Source: Planctomycetota bacterium (GTDB lineage: Bacteria > Planctomycetota > UBA1135 > GCA-002686595). Taken from it: a stretch of DNA of 64,000 nucleotides. Below are positions 18,020-26,514 of the stretch, piece after piece. The translations under genes and the position numbers were made by a program. The notes below the pieces were generated by a model. The model saw only the letters and a program-made list of their open reading frames with translations. It ran no database searches and was not told the DNA's origin. Location: positions 124,001-188,000 of the forward strand of contig JADHOC010000005.1 of assembly GCA_016779205.1 (NCBI GenBank). Reading direction: 5' to 3'. Positions within the stretch are counted from its first letter, which is position 1; each line of letters opens with the position of its first letter.

Positions 18020-21000
18020 CGGTCCCTCCCCCGCTTGGCACTCGCCTCCACCGCCGACCCTTGCCCTGAAGGGACCGGCTCAGCCATCAGATCCTGCACC
18101 GCGTCGGTGAGGAGGAACTTCCGGGCGACATAGGCCGCCGAGTGACTCGCTGTGGCGCTGGTGTCGTGCACGTAGACGGTGATGACGAAGCGCGGCTCCT
18201 CGGCGGGGAACCACCCAGCGAGCCAGGTGTGCTTCCGCATCCCCTTCTCGTTGTAGTCCTCGATCGGGGCCCACGGCACACCGGAGGGAGGGACGGCACC
18301 CTCCCGATAGTCGGCGCTCCCCGTCTTCGCTGCGAGCTTGAAGCCGATCCGATCGGGGGTCAGCCATGCGTCTTGCGCGGACCCATACTTCCGCACCACC
18401 GACCCGAGCGCTTCATGGATGGTCGCGAGGTGCTCGCTGCTGATACCTAGATCGAGGCGCTCGGACGGAACCTCCAGATCACCGACCCGGCGGACCAATC
18501 GCATGCGGGGCAACGCGCCCGTTGCGAGGCCGGCGTAGGCCCGAGCGACCTGCATGACGTTGACGTCCGCATGGGCGAGGCCATTACCCAGGAACTGGCG
18601 AACGACCTCGTTCACTCCCTCCACAGGGGCGCCCGCCGCAAGGGGGCCGCTTGGGTTCATGCGGTAGCTATCCACCAGCCCGCTCCGGAGCCCGTCGTCA
18701 TCGAAGCGAATCCCGGTCGGCTCGCCGAACCCGAAGCTCCTGTACGCATCCCGCATGGACGCTGGCCCGTAGACCCGCTCGCCGAGCGCCGCGAAGTAGA
18801 CGTTGCACGACTTCTGGAGCGCACGGTGTAGGTCCACTTCCTGGTGGCCGTACTGATAGTTGCAGTTGATCTGCCCGTAGCCAGCGAACGAGCTCTTCTT
18901 GGGAGAGGTCCCCCCTCTCGGCAGGTCATCGTCGCAGACCTGAAGGACCTCGTTCGGATCGAGACCGAGGTGCTGGAGCGCGTACGCCGCCAGGAGCGGC
19001 TTGACCACGGAGCCCGGTGGCTGTGCCTTGGGTCGCGTGAGCGTCCGGTCGGGAGCCTTCAGGGCCTCTCCGTCGGTGAGCGCGAGCCACGCCAGCGCGG
19101 CTCCCGAGAGTCCCTCCCTGTCGACCGGGGCGATCGGGACCGAGGCTGCCGCGAGGACGTCGCCCTCCACCGTGGCGAGCACGAGCGCCCCCACCGGGGA
19201 CTCGGACCATCGTTCGTCGCACCTGAGGTCCGTGCTGCCGTCGAGGTTGGTGTGCCCCTCCGGCGGGAACGGGCCGGGGTCGAGCAGGGTCGCCTCGGCC
19301 GCCCGCTGCAGGTCGATGTCCAGGGTCAGGGTCACGTCCAGCCCATCCTGGGCGCCGCGATAGATGGGCGTGCGGTTGCCTTCGACGCGGTCCTGGAGCC
19401 CCTGGATCTCGTGGTATCCGGACTTGCCGGAGAGCTCCCGGTCGAGCCACGCCTCGAGACCGCTCCCCCCCACCGTCTCCCCGGCGCGCCGCGTGGAGTC
19501 CACCAGCGCGAGGATCTCCGCGGCGTCCTCCTCCGGCAGGCGGCGCTTGCGCTGGAGGTCAATGAGGCGCTCGGCCTTCGCGCGCTGCTGGAGCACGTCC
19601 ACCAGGAAGGGGCTGCGCACCTTGCCGATCAGCTTGGAGGCCACGGGCTGCTCGCTGTCCACCGTGGTCGCGACGGCGACCCGCGAGGTTTGGGCTCGGG
19701 CTCGGAAGCCGGCGAACTCCTCCCGGTAGCGGGTCACCAGCAGGACCAGGTCGATGCTCGGGTCCTGGCCCACCTTCTTCGGCCGCGCCCCGCGGTCACG
19801 GACCACGTAGCGCCGGGTCTCAAGCGCCCGCTCGATCCAGGGCGCGGCGACCCGCACCGAACCAGGCTCGAGGGTTCCCCCGGCCGAGCTCGCGAGCACC
19901 TCGGCCACGCGGCGCTGGAACCGGTCGTGCATGAGGCCGAGCAGGGCCTCCACGAGCTCCGCGTCCTCGGCCTGCCACTCTCCCCGGACGTTCCGGGCCA
20001 GGCCGACCAGCTCGCCCGCGAGCGCCGCGTACACCTCGGGAGACTCCCCCGGGCGGGCGGCGGCCAGGAGGTCTCCGAGGAGCGCGAGGAGCATGGGCTC
20101 GTCCCTGGAGCCCAGGTCCCGGAGCCGCTCGTCCTGGAAGCTGAAGATCCCGGCCTGGGCCTGGGCCTCGTCGAATGGCGCCCCAGCGAGGCGGCCGGCC
20201 AGCCCGTCGAGGACCTGGAAGCGATCCACCTGCCGCCAGTCCTCCGGCATCGGGTGGCGCGCCTCCCAGCCGCTCGGGTCCGCCCGGAACGAGTGAGCGA
20301 GGGCGGAGATGAAGCGATCCCCCGCGGCCTGATCGCCCAGATCCCTGACGCCCTCCCGGAGGGGTTTCGACCGCGCGATCACGAAGCCCGCGCGGGTGGA
20401 GTTGACGAACGCCGTCCCACGGGAGCGCCGCCACTCCCCCATGCGCGTCCGGTCCCAGTCCAGGGCGGAGCGCAGCCAGGAGAGGTCGATGGCCTCGAGG
20501 TTCGCCTCGTTGAGCCGTACGGGCGAGAAGCCGAGCGCGATCCGGAACAGGGCGTCCGCCGTCTCATCATCCACCGCGCGGCGGCGCTCCTCGATGAGCT
20601 CCACCAGGCGGTCCCCCTCCCCTGCGGGGCCCTCCGTGGACTCCCACTCGACCAGCTGAGCGAGGCGTGTGAGCTGCTCATCGCGCACCTCGACGTCGCG
20701 CTCCACCCGCCGGAGGATGTCCTGGGTGGACTCGTCCTTGATCAGCCCCGCCAGCTGGACGAAGGAGAGGTCGCCGCAGTCCTCCTCCTCCACCAGCTCA
20801 CCGAGCTCCTTCACCTCGCGGGGAGTGAGCTCGAGGAGTCGCTGGATGTAGAAGCGCATGTCCCCAGCCCTGGACCGGCGCCGCGCGCTCCGGGCCCCTT
20901 CCCGGCGGCCGCTCTCGCTCTCCGCCGCCATGGCCGGCACATAGTCCACGTCCGCGTCGAGCTCGCCACCCAGGGAGAAGCGCTCCAGGTCATCCGGAGA

Positions 21001-21357
21001 GAGCAGGGTGTACCCGCGGGCCGCGCGCACCGGGCTGCGGCGCGCCTCGTCAAGGCCCACCGGGCGCGCCAGCGCCAGGGAGCGCAGCATGGCCAGCTGA
21101 CCGAGCGGGTGGCCGCGCCGGAAGTCGCGCCAGATGAACTCCAGCACGTACCGCTTCTCGTCCCGGACGATGACCTCACCGTCGCGGTCCAGGATCGCCC
21201 CGCGGCGATAGGGTTCGATCCCGTAGGAGCGGACGATGTTCGCCGCCTCGGTGGCCCAGACGTCGTGCTGGACGACCTGGATGTCCCAGAGCCGGGCCAG
21301 GAGCGTCGCGACCGAGAGGGCCAAGAGCGCGAGCAGCGGCAGGAAGCGGCGGAGCAT
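18016..21357 (-). CDS. mrdA: Penicillin-binding protein 2 (class B transpeptidase), greatly enlarged
   Basis: ATG at 21357 overlaps the mreD stop (TGATG). The 1113-residue product is nearly twice the usual 600-650 for PBP2. It has an N-terminal membrane helix (residues 4-22) and a pedestal start IEPYRRGAILDRDGEVIVRD. It also has a complete transpeptidase domain with the active-site S783-V-V-K786, S850-C-N852 and K1011-T-G-S motifs. The extra length lies between residues about 80 and 660: a charged, helix-rich segment full of Glu/Asp/Arg and Leu, with a local Arg-rich stretch (RSARRRSRAG). No second catalytic domain is recognisable there. It crosslinks peptidoglycan in the rod complex with RodA, encoded immediately downstream. 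Confidence 0.93.
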   Translation of the reverse strand: MLRRFLPLLALLALSVATLLARLWDIQVVQHDVWATEAANIVRSYGIEPYRRGAILDRDGEVIVRDEKRYVLEFIWRDFRRGHPLGQLAMLRSLALARPVGLDEARRSPVRAARGYTLLSPDDLERFSLGGELDADVDYVPAMAAESESGRREGARSARRRSRAGDMRFYIQRLLELTPREVKELGELVEEEDCGDLSFVQLAGLIKDESTQDILRRVERDVEVRDEQLTRLAQLVEWESTEGPAGEGDRLVELIEERRRAVDDETADALFRIALGFSPVRLNEANLEAIDLSWLRSALDWDRTRMGEWRRSRGTAFVNSTRAGFVIARSKPLREGVRDLGDQAAGDRFISALAHSFRADPSGWEARHPMPEDWRQVDRFQVLDGLAGRLAGAPFDEAQAQAGIFSFQDERLRDLGSRDEPMLLALLGDLLAAARPGESPEVYAALAGELVGLARNVRGEWQAEDAELVEALLGLMHDRFQRRVAEVLASSAGGTLEPGSVRVAAPWIERALETRRYVVRDRGARPKKVGQDPSIDLVLLVTRYREEFAGFRARAQTSRVAVATTVDSEQPVASKLIGKVRSPFLVDVLQQRAKAERLIDLQRKRRLPEEDAAEILALVDSTRRAGETVGGSGLEAWLDRELSGKSGYHEIQGLQDRVEGNRTPIYRGAQDGLDVTLTLDIDLQRAAEATLLDPGPFPPEGHTNLDGSTDLRCDERWSESPVGALVLATVEGDVLAAASVPIAPVDREGLSGAALAWLALTDGEALKAPDRTLTRPKAQPPGSVVKPLLAAYALQHLGLDPNEVLQVCDDDLPRGGTSPKKSSFAGYGQINCNYQYGHQEVDLHRALQKSCNVYFAALGERVYGPASMRDAYRSFGFGEPTGIRFDDDGLRSGLVDSYRMNPSGPLAAGAPVEGVNEVVRQFLGNGLAHADVNVMQVARAYAGLATGALPRMRLVRRVGDLEVPSERLDLGISSEHLATIHEALGSVVRKYGSAQDAWLTPDRIGFKLAAKTGSADYREGAVPPSGVPWAPIEDYNEKGMRKHTWLAGWFPAEEPRFVITVYVHDTSATASHSAAYVARKFLLTDAVQDLMAEPVPSGQGSAVEASAKRGRDR

Positions 21358-21923
21358 CAGAACGCCTTCCTCTCGAGCCGGCGCAGGCCGGGGAGCCGGT
21401 GGAGCGCCGGCCACACGAGCGGCGCGACCAGGGCGGTGACCGCCGCGGTGAGCGCCGCGAGGACGAAGTCGGCGTCGCTCGCCTGGCCGAAGCTCAGCCG
21501 CCCGGTGACCCGCGCCTCGCTGCCGCGGACCAGGTCCACCAGCAGGAGCCAGGTCCCGATGGCCAGGGCCCCCGAGCCGGCGGCGCCCGCCCGTAGCCAG
21601 GCACGGTCCAGGTCCGCAAAGCGACGGATCGTGTCCGCGATCAGCGCGGCGACCAGGCAACCCGAGAGGACCGCGAAGGGCGGCGCCGCCGTGCAGGCGG
21701 CCCGCGCCGCGGCGGCGATGAGGGCCAGGGTGACCACGTCCCGACGATCGAGGCGCCCGACCGCGACCACGAGGACCAGCGTCATCAGATCGGGGACGCA
21801 GGCGCGCCCCAGGGCGGGACCGTCCACCCCGGGCCCCCCCGACCCGCTGATCAGGAACAGCTGCGCGGCGCCGGCGAGGGAGACCCAGAGGAAGAAGATG
21901 CCCAGGGAGGTGAGTCGCTTCAT
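21357..21923 (-). CDS. mreD: MreD-like rod-shape membrane protein
   Basis: The 188-residue, mostly hydrophobic protein starts MKRLTSLGIFFLWVSLAGAA, has LGRACVPDLMTLVLVVAVGR in the middle, and several further helices. It ends in a basic tail (LHRLPGLRRLERKAF). Sequence identity to MreD is low, as is normal for the family. The call rests on topology and position between mreC and PBP2. ATG at 21923 overlaps the mreC stop by 4 bp (ATGA); the longer open frame upstream is inside mreC. MreD anchors MreC and MreB to the inner membrane. Confidence 0.8.
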   Translation of the reverse strand: MKRLTSLGIFFLWVSLAGAAQLFLISGSGGPGVDGPALGRACVPDLMTLVLVVAVGRLDRRDVVTLALIAAAARAACTAAPPFAVLSGCLVAALIADTIRRFADLDRAWLRAGAAGSGALAIGTWLLLVDLVRGSEARVTGRLSFGQASDADFVLAALTAAVTALVAPLVWPALHRLPGLRRLERKAF

Positions 21924-23458
21924 CGTTCCCCCTCCGCCGCGTACACCACGTTGTTCGCCGCGGGCCGCGCCAGCCGGGAGCTGCCGGTCCGGACCTGGAG
22001 CTCGGCCCCGGGGTCCCCGGCGCCGGTCAGCTCCATGAGCAGCGCGCCGCCCGGCGCGCCCAGGGACCGCAGAGAGGCCGCTCCGAGCAGGAGGCCGCGC
22101 GGCACCCGCCGCATGCCCGAGCCCGTCCAGAGCCGGACGTCGATCTCGTCTCCGCCACCGGAGTGCCGCTGGATCCACTCGTCGTGCCGGCTTCCCGACG
22201 CCGGTTGCCACCTGAGGACCACGTCGCCTCCCGCGCTCCGGCCCTGCGAGACGAGCTCGCCCAGCACCAGCGGGGTGGCGCCAGGATCGTCCACGGGCTG
22301 CGCGAGGGCCGAGACCCGGAAGCCGGGGTCATCGAGCAGCGCCACGGTCGATCCGATCTGGTCGCTACGGGAGACCCGGCCGACCAGCCGGACACCGTCC
22401 ACCACGGCGGCCCCGGCCCGGACGCCGACGTTGCGACCGACGTCGAGGCGGCCCGTGGATCGCCAGGCACAGAGGTCACCCAGGGACGCCATGTCCACGT
22501 GCCGCCACCCGGTGGCCTCCAGGACCCCCACGATGTCCGAGCGCCGCGGGTCCACGACGCCGGGGCCCCGGCCCGGCGTGAGCACGAGCACCTGGTTCAA
22601 CCCGGCCTCGAAGTCCAGGAGCGGATCCACGCCCACCACCTGCCGGCGGGGGGTGCGGTCCGTGGCTGCGACCGTGGTCTCGCTCAGGTCACCCAGCAGG
22701 AACCCGCTGGCGATGGAGTCCGCCGAATCGACCACGGGAGCGGACTCGTGGACGACCACCCGCCCTGAGTGAATGTTCTGGCTCTCCGGGTTGTGCACCG
22801 CGAGCCAGACACGGTCCTCCAACCGCTCCAGCCCCCCCACGACCATCCGGCACGACGCGGGGCCCTCCACCCGGGCACCGACCCGCGCGGACGGGTCGGT
22901 GATGAGGCGCACGATCACCAGGTCCCGGGGGGGAGGCACCGGCGGAGAGGAGAGCCCGGCGCGGCGCAGGAGCTTCTCGAGGAGCCCGGGTCGGTCGCGG
23001 TAGGGTTCACGCACGGGGATCTTCTCCACCGTGCCCACGAACACATCCCCCGCAACCACCGCCTGGCCCCGCTCGATGGGGCCGGGATCCGAGACGCGCA
23101 GCGAGACGCGGTCCCGGTTCACGTCCTCGGAGACGTCGACCTCTCCCGGGATCGGGACCACGCCGCGGATGGGCCAGGGCACCTGCTCGGGCTCCGCGGA
23201 ACGGAGGATCGCCAGCTCCAGCTGCGCCGACAGGTCCCGCTCGAGCTCGAGGTTGCCGGGAGCGCCGCCCGCGTCGGCGGGGAGGCCCCCCCGCCCGCCA
23301 AGCAGGGAGGGCGCGCCGAGGAAGCCGAGCACCCGGGCGGGCGCGAGGGCGAGGTCCGCGAGCCGCTCGAAGGGCCCGATCGGCCGGAGGGACAGCAACG
23401 CTGCGCCCGCGGCGATGGTCCAACCAAGCCTTCGTGTCCGCATCGTCGCCATGTGCAT
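21920..23458 (-). CDS. mreC: MreC-like rod-shape protein, unusually long
   Basis: The 512-residue product is long against a usual 270-370. It has an N-terminal membrane segment (LGWTIAAGAALLSLRPIG), then a helical region and a beta-rich periplasmic portion with the MreC-like passages GQAVVAGDVFVGTVEKIP, IASGFLLGDLSETTVAAT and AAVVDGVRLVGRVSRSDQIG. There appear to be two MreC-core-like halves (about 110-260 and 330-430). Start codons ATG at 23458, 23452 and 23443 are all plausible. It is followed directly by mreD. MreC normally forms periplasmic filaments that activate PBP2; the larger MreC here parallels the enlarged PBP2. Confidence 0.82.
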   Translation of the reverse strand: MHMATMRTRRLGWTIAAGAALLSLRPIGPFERLADLALAPARVLGFLGAPSLLGGRGGLPADAGGAPGNLELERDLSAQLELAILRSAEPEQVPWPIRGVVPIPGEVDVSEDVNRDRVSLRVSDPGPIERGQAVVAGDVFVGTVEKIPVREPYRDRPGLLEKLLRRAGLSSPPVPPPRDLVIVRLITDPSARVGARVEGPASCRMVVGGLERLEDRVWLAVHNPESQNIHSGRVVVHESAPVVDSADSIASGFLLGDLSETTVAATDRTPRRQVVGVDPLLDFEAGLNQVLVLTPGRGPGVVDPRRSDIVGVLEATGWRHVDMASLGDLCAWRSTGRLDVGRNVGVRAGAAVVDGVRLVGRVSRSDQIGSTVALLDDPGFRVSALAQPVDDPGATPLVLGELVSQGRSAGGDVVLRWQPASGSRHDEWIQRHSGGGDEIDVRLWTGSGMRRVPRGLLLGAASLRSLGAPGGALLMELTGAGDPGAELQVRTGSSRLARPAANNVVYAAEGER

Positions 23459-23569
23459 GGGTCCCCCCAGACCCGGTCGATCAGCGGCTGCCCAGGGCGG
23501 CGTCGCTGTGAAGCGCCGCGGGCGGCCCGCCCCCTGGACGGGGCAGGACGCCTGCGCGCTGCGAGTGGA

Positions 23570-24631
23570 TCAATCGTCGTCTTCCGTCGACAGCACGCGG
23601 CTGAAGACGTCGAGCTTGTCGAGGAAGATCCCGGTGCCGCGCGCCACGGCCGTGAGGGGATCCTCCGCCACGCGGGCGGGGACGCCGAGGTGATCGGAGA
23701 TCGCCTGGGACATGCCGTAGAGGAGCGCGCCACCGCCGACCAGCGTGATGCCGGTGTCGACGAGGTCCGCGCTGATCTCGGGCGGCGCCTCCTCGAGGAT
23801 GCCGCGAATGGCCTCGCAGATGAGACGCACCGGGTGGCTCAGGGCCTCACGAATCTCGATGGAGGTGACCGTCGCTCGACGAGGGAGACCCTGCACCGAG
23901 TCGCGCCCCTTGACCTCCATGGACAGCTCCTGCTCCATGGGCCATGCGGACCCGATGGTCAGCTTGATGCGCTCTGCGGACTGCTCGCCGATGAGCAGGT
24001 TGTGGTGACGCCGGAGGTGCGAGAGGATCGACTCGTCCATCTCGTCCCCCGCGATCCGGAGCGAGGTCGAGACCACGGCACCGGCGAGGGAGAGCACCGC
24101 GATCTCCGTCGTGCCGCCGCCGATGTCGACGATGAGCGAACCGCGCGCCTCGGTCACCGGCATGTCACAGCCGATACCCGCAGCCATGGGCTCGTCGATC
24201 AGGAAGACCCGCCGGGCGCCCGCACGCTCCGCCGAGTGAATCACCGCGCGACGTTCCACGGCGGTGATACCGACCGGGACTGCGATGACGACCTGGGGCT
24301 TCACCCAGTGCCGGCCCTCGTGGACCTTCGTGATGAAGTACTTGAGCATCTTCTCCGTCACGTCGAAGTCGGCGATGACGCCGTGCTTCAGCGGGCGGAT
24401 GGCCTGGATGCTGCCCGGCGTTCGCCCGAGCATCTCCTTGGCGGTGTTACCCACCGCCATGCCGTCGAGGAGGACCTCGTTGGTCCCCTTCTTCACCGCC
24501 ACGACGCTCGGCTCGTTGAGGATGATCCCCCGACCGCGCGTACACACGAGGGTGTTCGCGGTGCCGAGGTCGATCCCCATGTCGGTGGAGAGGTGACCGA
24601 AGGCCCACTCCATCGGCTTGAAGAAGCTCAT
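23570..24631 (-). CDS. mreB: Actin-like rod-shape protein MreB
   Basis: The 353-residue protein is highly conserved: an N-terminal amphipathic membrane-binding start (MSFFKPMEWAFG), phosphate loop GIDLGTANT at 19-27, GRTPGSIQAIRPLKHGVIAD, VGITAVERRAV, FLIDEPMAAGIG, second phosphate loop DIGGGTTEIAVLS, AGDEMDESI and GITLVGGGALLYG. It forms membrane-associated filaments that position the elongasome encoded downstream. It is the first gene of the mre cluster, 111 bp before mreC, with a predicted promoter at 24831-24859 and a leader of roughly 190 nt. Confidence 0.97.
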   Translation of the reverse strand: MSFFKPMEWAFGHLSTDMGIDLGTANTLVCTRGRGIILNEPSVVAVKKGTNEVLLDGMAVGNTAKEMLGRTPGSIQAIRPLKHGVIADFDVTEKMLKYFITKVHEGRHWVKPQVVIAVPVGITAVERRAVIHSAERAGARRVFLIDEPMAAGIGCDMPVTEARGSLIVDIGGGTTEIAVLSLAGAVVSTSLRIAGDEMDESILSHLRRHHNLLIGEQSAERIKLTIGSAWPMEQELSMEVKGRDSVQGLPRRATVTSIEIREALSHPVRLICEAIRGILEEAPPEISADLVDTGITLVGGGALLYGMSQAISDHLGVPARVAEDPLTAVARGTGIFLDKLDVFSRVLSTEDDD

Positions 24632-24830
24632 CGCGCCGCCTCCGGGCTCGGGGCCCCGTCAGCGTGCGGAACAATGGTGTGGCGGGCGGGTTCCGTGGAA
24701 CCCGCTTGGAAACAGCGTCGGGTCGACAGCTGGATCATGCGATTCGGCCTCATGGATTCTGTGCGGTGACGAACGGTGCGGCGTTCGAGAATCGCTGCGG
24801 CCCCTCAACCGCGGACGCGACTCCGGCTGG

Positions 24831-24859
24831 AGTCTGAAGGACCGAGGGGGCGGGTTCAA
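24831..24859 (-). promoter_or_regulatory. Predicted sigma70-type promoter of mreB
   Basis: On the minus strand, TTGAAC (24859-24854) is separated by 17 nt from CAGACT (24836-24831). It lies just downstream of the terminator hairpin of the preceding unit, which is the expected arrangement, and leaves a leader of about 190 nt before the mreB start. Confidence 0.45.
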
Positions 24860-24896
24860 CAAGAACAACGCGGCGAGGGGCCACATTTCATGAAGC

Positions 24897-24926
24897 GAGC
24901 CCGCGGCGCCTGGGCGCCGCGGGCTC
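24897..24926 (-). terminator. Perfect 14-bp GC-rich hairpin, probable terminator
   Basis: GAGCCCGCGGCGCC (24897-24910) and its exact complement (24913-24926) flank a 2-nt loop. It is placed 46 bp after the stop of the 79-residue gene. No clear U-tract follows on either strand, so it may act with processing or as a 3' stabiliser rather than as a classical intrinsic terminator. Confidence 0.65.
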
Positions 24927-24971
24927 GATTGCGGTCTCGAAGGATCACCCCGGGGGGCAATCCGTGGCCGG

Positions 24972-25211
24972 TCACTCGGAGGCAGACGAGGCGTTGGCCG
25001 CGTACTTGTCCTTGAAGAGCATGCCTTCCCCGTAGTGGGCCCCTCGGTCGTAGTCGATCATCAGGACCGCTGCGAGGAGGATGATGGTGGTGATGATGGC
25101 GAGGCCAGCCTCGAAGCCCATACCGGACTCCTCGGAGACGACCTCGACCTCAGCAACCTCAGCAGCAGCGCCTCGGCGGCTGGATCCTGAACGGCTCTTG
25201 GAACGTGCCAT
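24972..25211 (-). CDS. Small single-pass membrane protein, unknown function
   Basis: The 79-residue product has a basic Ser/Arg-rich N-terminus (ARSKSRSGSSRRG), a Glu/Val-rich stretch, one strongly hydrophobic helix at about residues 33-51 (AGLAIITTIILLAAVLMI), then a short hydrophilic tail (YGEGMLFKDKYAANAS). It follows the anchored coiled-coil gene by 39 bp and probably shares its transcript, ending at the hairpin at 24897-24926. I do not recognise a family. The high Lys/Arg start favours a cytoplasmic N-terminus. Confidence 0.75.
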   Translation of the reverse strand: MARSKSRSGSSRRGAAAEVAEVEVVSEESGMGFEAGLAIITTIILLAAVLMIDYDRGAHYGEGMLFKDKYAANASSASE

Positions 25212-25250
25212 GTGGTTCTCCCTGGTGGGTTCGAAAGAAGAGGGAGAGGA

Positions 25251-26099
25251 TCAGATCTGCGTGGAGACGAGGTCTCCCTGCGCGATCTCGGAGCCGGTCG
25301 TGGCGACCACGACGGCGGTGCACGTGTCCGGGTTCACCACCTCGACGCGCGCCTGGCCCTTGTAGGTGCCGCCGCTGTAGATGTCGAAGATGTAGCCGCG
25401 CTTGACCTTGTTGTTCGTGCCACGGTTGATGTGGACGAGCTTCTGGTCGGCGCGGTACTGGAGGACAGCGCCGTCGATCTGCGGGGCGCCAATGCCGCGC
25501 GAGATGTCAAAGCCCGTGGCCTCGACGACCATGGCGATGGTCGTGTTGGCGTCATCAAGGCTGCGGCTCGTGGCGGTCAGGTCGCGCTCGGCCTGGGCGA
25601 GCTCGGCGGCGAGACCGTTGGAGCGGTCGTCGGCCTTCTCCTTCGCGGCCACGGCGGCGTCGCGGGCGCTCTCGGCGTCGCGGCGCGCGTTGATCGCCTC
25701 GGCGCGGGCCTCGTTGGCCTGGGCCACCTGGCTCTTCATGTCGTCGAGGCTCGAGGAGAGGTCGCCGATGGAGGAGCTGATGTTCCCCATGTCGGACTTG
25801 AGCTCGTTGAGCTCGTCCGTGGCGGAAGCGAGCTCCTGCTCGAGGGCCGTGTTCTTGGCGTCCAGGGCCTCCTTCTGGTTCCGCATCTCGGTGCGCATGC
25901 GGTTGGCGGCGTCACGATCAGCGGTGATCTGATCGATGTCGGCCTGCATCGACGTCTTGGTCGACGCGAGCTCGGCGGTGACGGCGTCGAACTGACCGCG
26001 GTACTTCTGCGCCGCCGACAGGTTGTTGGACGCGAAGCCGAGGAAGGCGGCGGAGAGGGCGAGATTGATGATGACGAAGATCCGTCCGATCGGGCTCAT
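25251..26099 (-). CDS. Membrane-anchored coiled-coil protein, unknown function
   Basis: The 282-residue product has an N-terminal helix (IGRIFVIINLALSAAFLGFA), then a long Ala/Glu/Asp/Arg-rich heptad region at about residues 30-180 with little Gly or Pro, predicting an extended coiled coil. The C-terminal domain (about 190-282) is beta-rich (AVLQYRADQKLVHINRG, KVKRGYIFDIYSG, QARVEVVNPDTCTAVVV) and ends SEIAQGDLVSTQI. This C-terminal pattern recalls proteins that connect the inner membrane to the envelope or cytoskeleton. Being next to the mre cluster it could be a shape or envelope factor; this is inference. A strong promoter-like pair lies about 235 bp upstream. Confidence 0.82.
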   Translation of the reverse strand: MSPIGRIFVIINLALSAAFLGFASNNLSAAQKYRGQFDAVTAELASTKTSMQADIDQITADRDAANRMRTEMRNQKEALDAKNTALEQELASATDELNELKSDMGNISSSIGDLSSSLDDMKSQVAQANEARAEAINARRDAESARDAAVAAKEKADDRSNGLAAELAQAERDLTATSRSLDDANTTIAMVVEATGFDISRGIGAPQIDGAVLQYRADQKLVHINRGTNNKVKRGYIFDIYSGGTYKGQARVEVVNPDTCTAVVVATTGSEIAQGDLVSTQI

Positions 26100-26514
26100 G
26101 ACGTTGGCTCGTGGAGGGGAACTCTGTGAGTTCTCGGTGGTCTAGGCGTCGCAGGGACGCCCGGGGCGGGTTCGCCCTGGGCGGCAACACCGAGGTGCTG
26201 GACGCAGGAGACCCTGGGGGGACCGGTGCCCGTGGGTCGCGGCAGGGGCCGCGGCGAGCGCCGGATGGAACTGGGGTGCGAAAGAGTGTCGTCCCGGCGC
26301 GCAACAAGGAAGCGGGCCCGGGAAGACCGAGGGAGTGTAGAGGCCACCGCGGCAGGGGGTCAAGAAGTGGCTCGCAGGAGAGATCCGGTCCTTGGAAAGG
26401 TTCCCGCTCCTGGGAGCCCCTTGGGGACCCCGAATCCGCGACGTGGCGGCAGAACATAAGGACCCGGGGCCGACCGGTTACCCCATTAATTCGGCGCCCG
26501 AGCGGCCCCCGGGG
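26100..26514. other. Intergenic region between lnt and the coiled-coil gene
   Basis: This 415-bp gap has no supported coding frame. It contains the promoter-like element at 26334-26363, implying an unusually long (about 230 nt) untranslated leader for the coiled-coil gene. It also contains AT-rich sequence at 26485-26495 near the lnt stop. I recognise no known regulatory RNA. Confidence 0.55.
26334..26363 (-). promoter_or_regulatory. Predicted sigma70-type promoter of the coiled-coil gene
   Basis: On the minus strand, TTGACC (26363-26358) and TACACT (26339-26334) are separated by 18 nt. It is one of the best consensus matches in the window. It drives leftward transcription towards the coiled-coil and 79-residue genes with a leader of roughly 230 nt. 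Confidence 0.6.

Larger units (their letters stand above)
24632..24971. other. Intergenic region between mreB and the 79-residue gene
   Basis: This 340-bp gap contains no convincing coding frame. It is visibly less GC-rich than its surroundings in 24700-24890. It holds a perfect 14-bp hairpin (24897-24926) and a promoter-like pair (24831-24859). The mreB leader of about 190 nt shows no riboswitch that I recognise. Confidence 0.6.
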
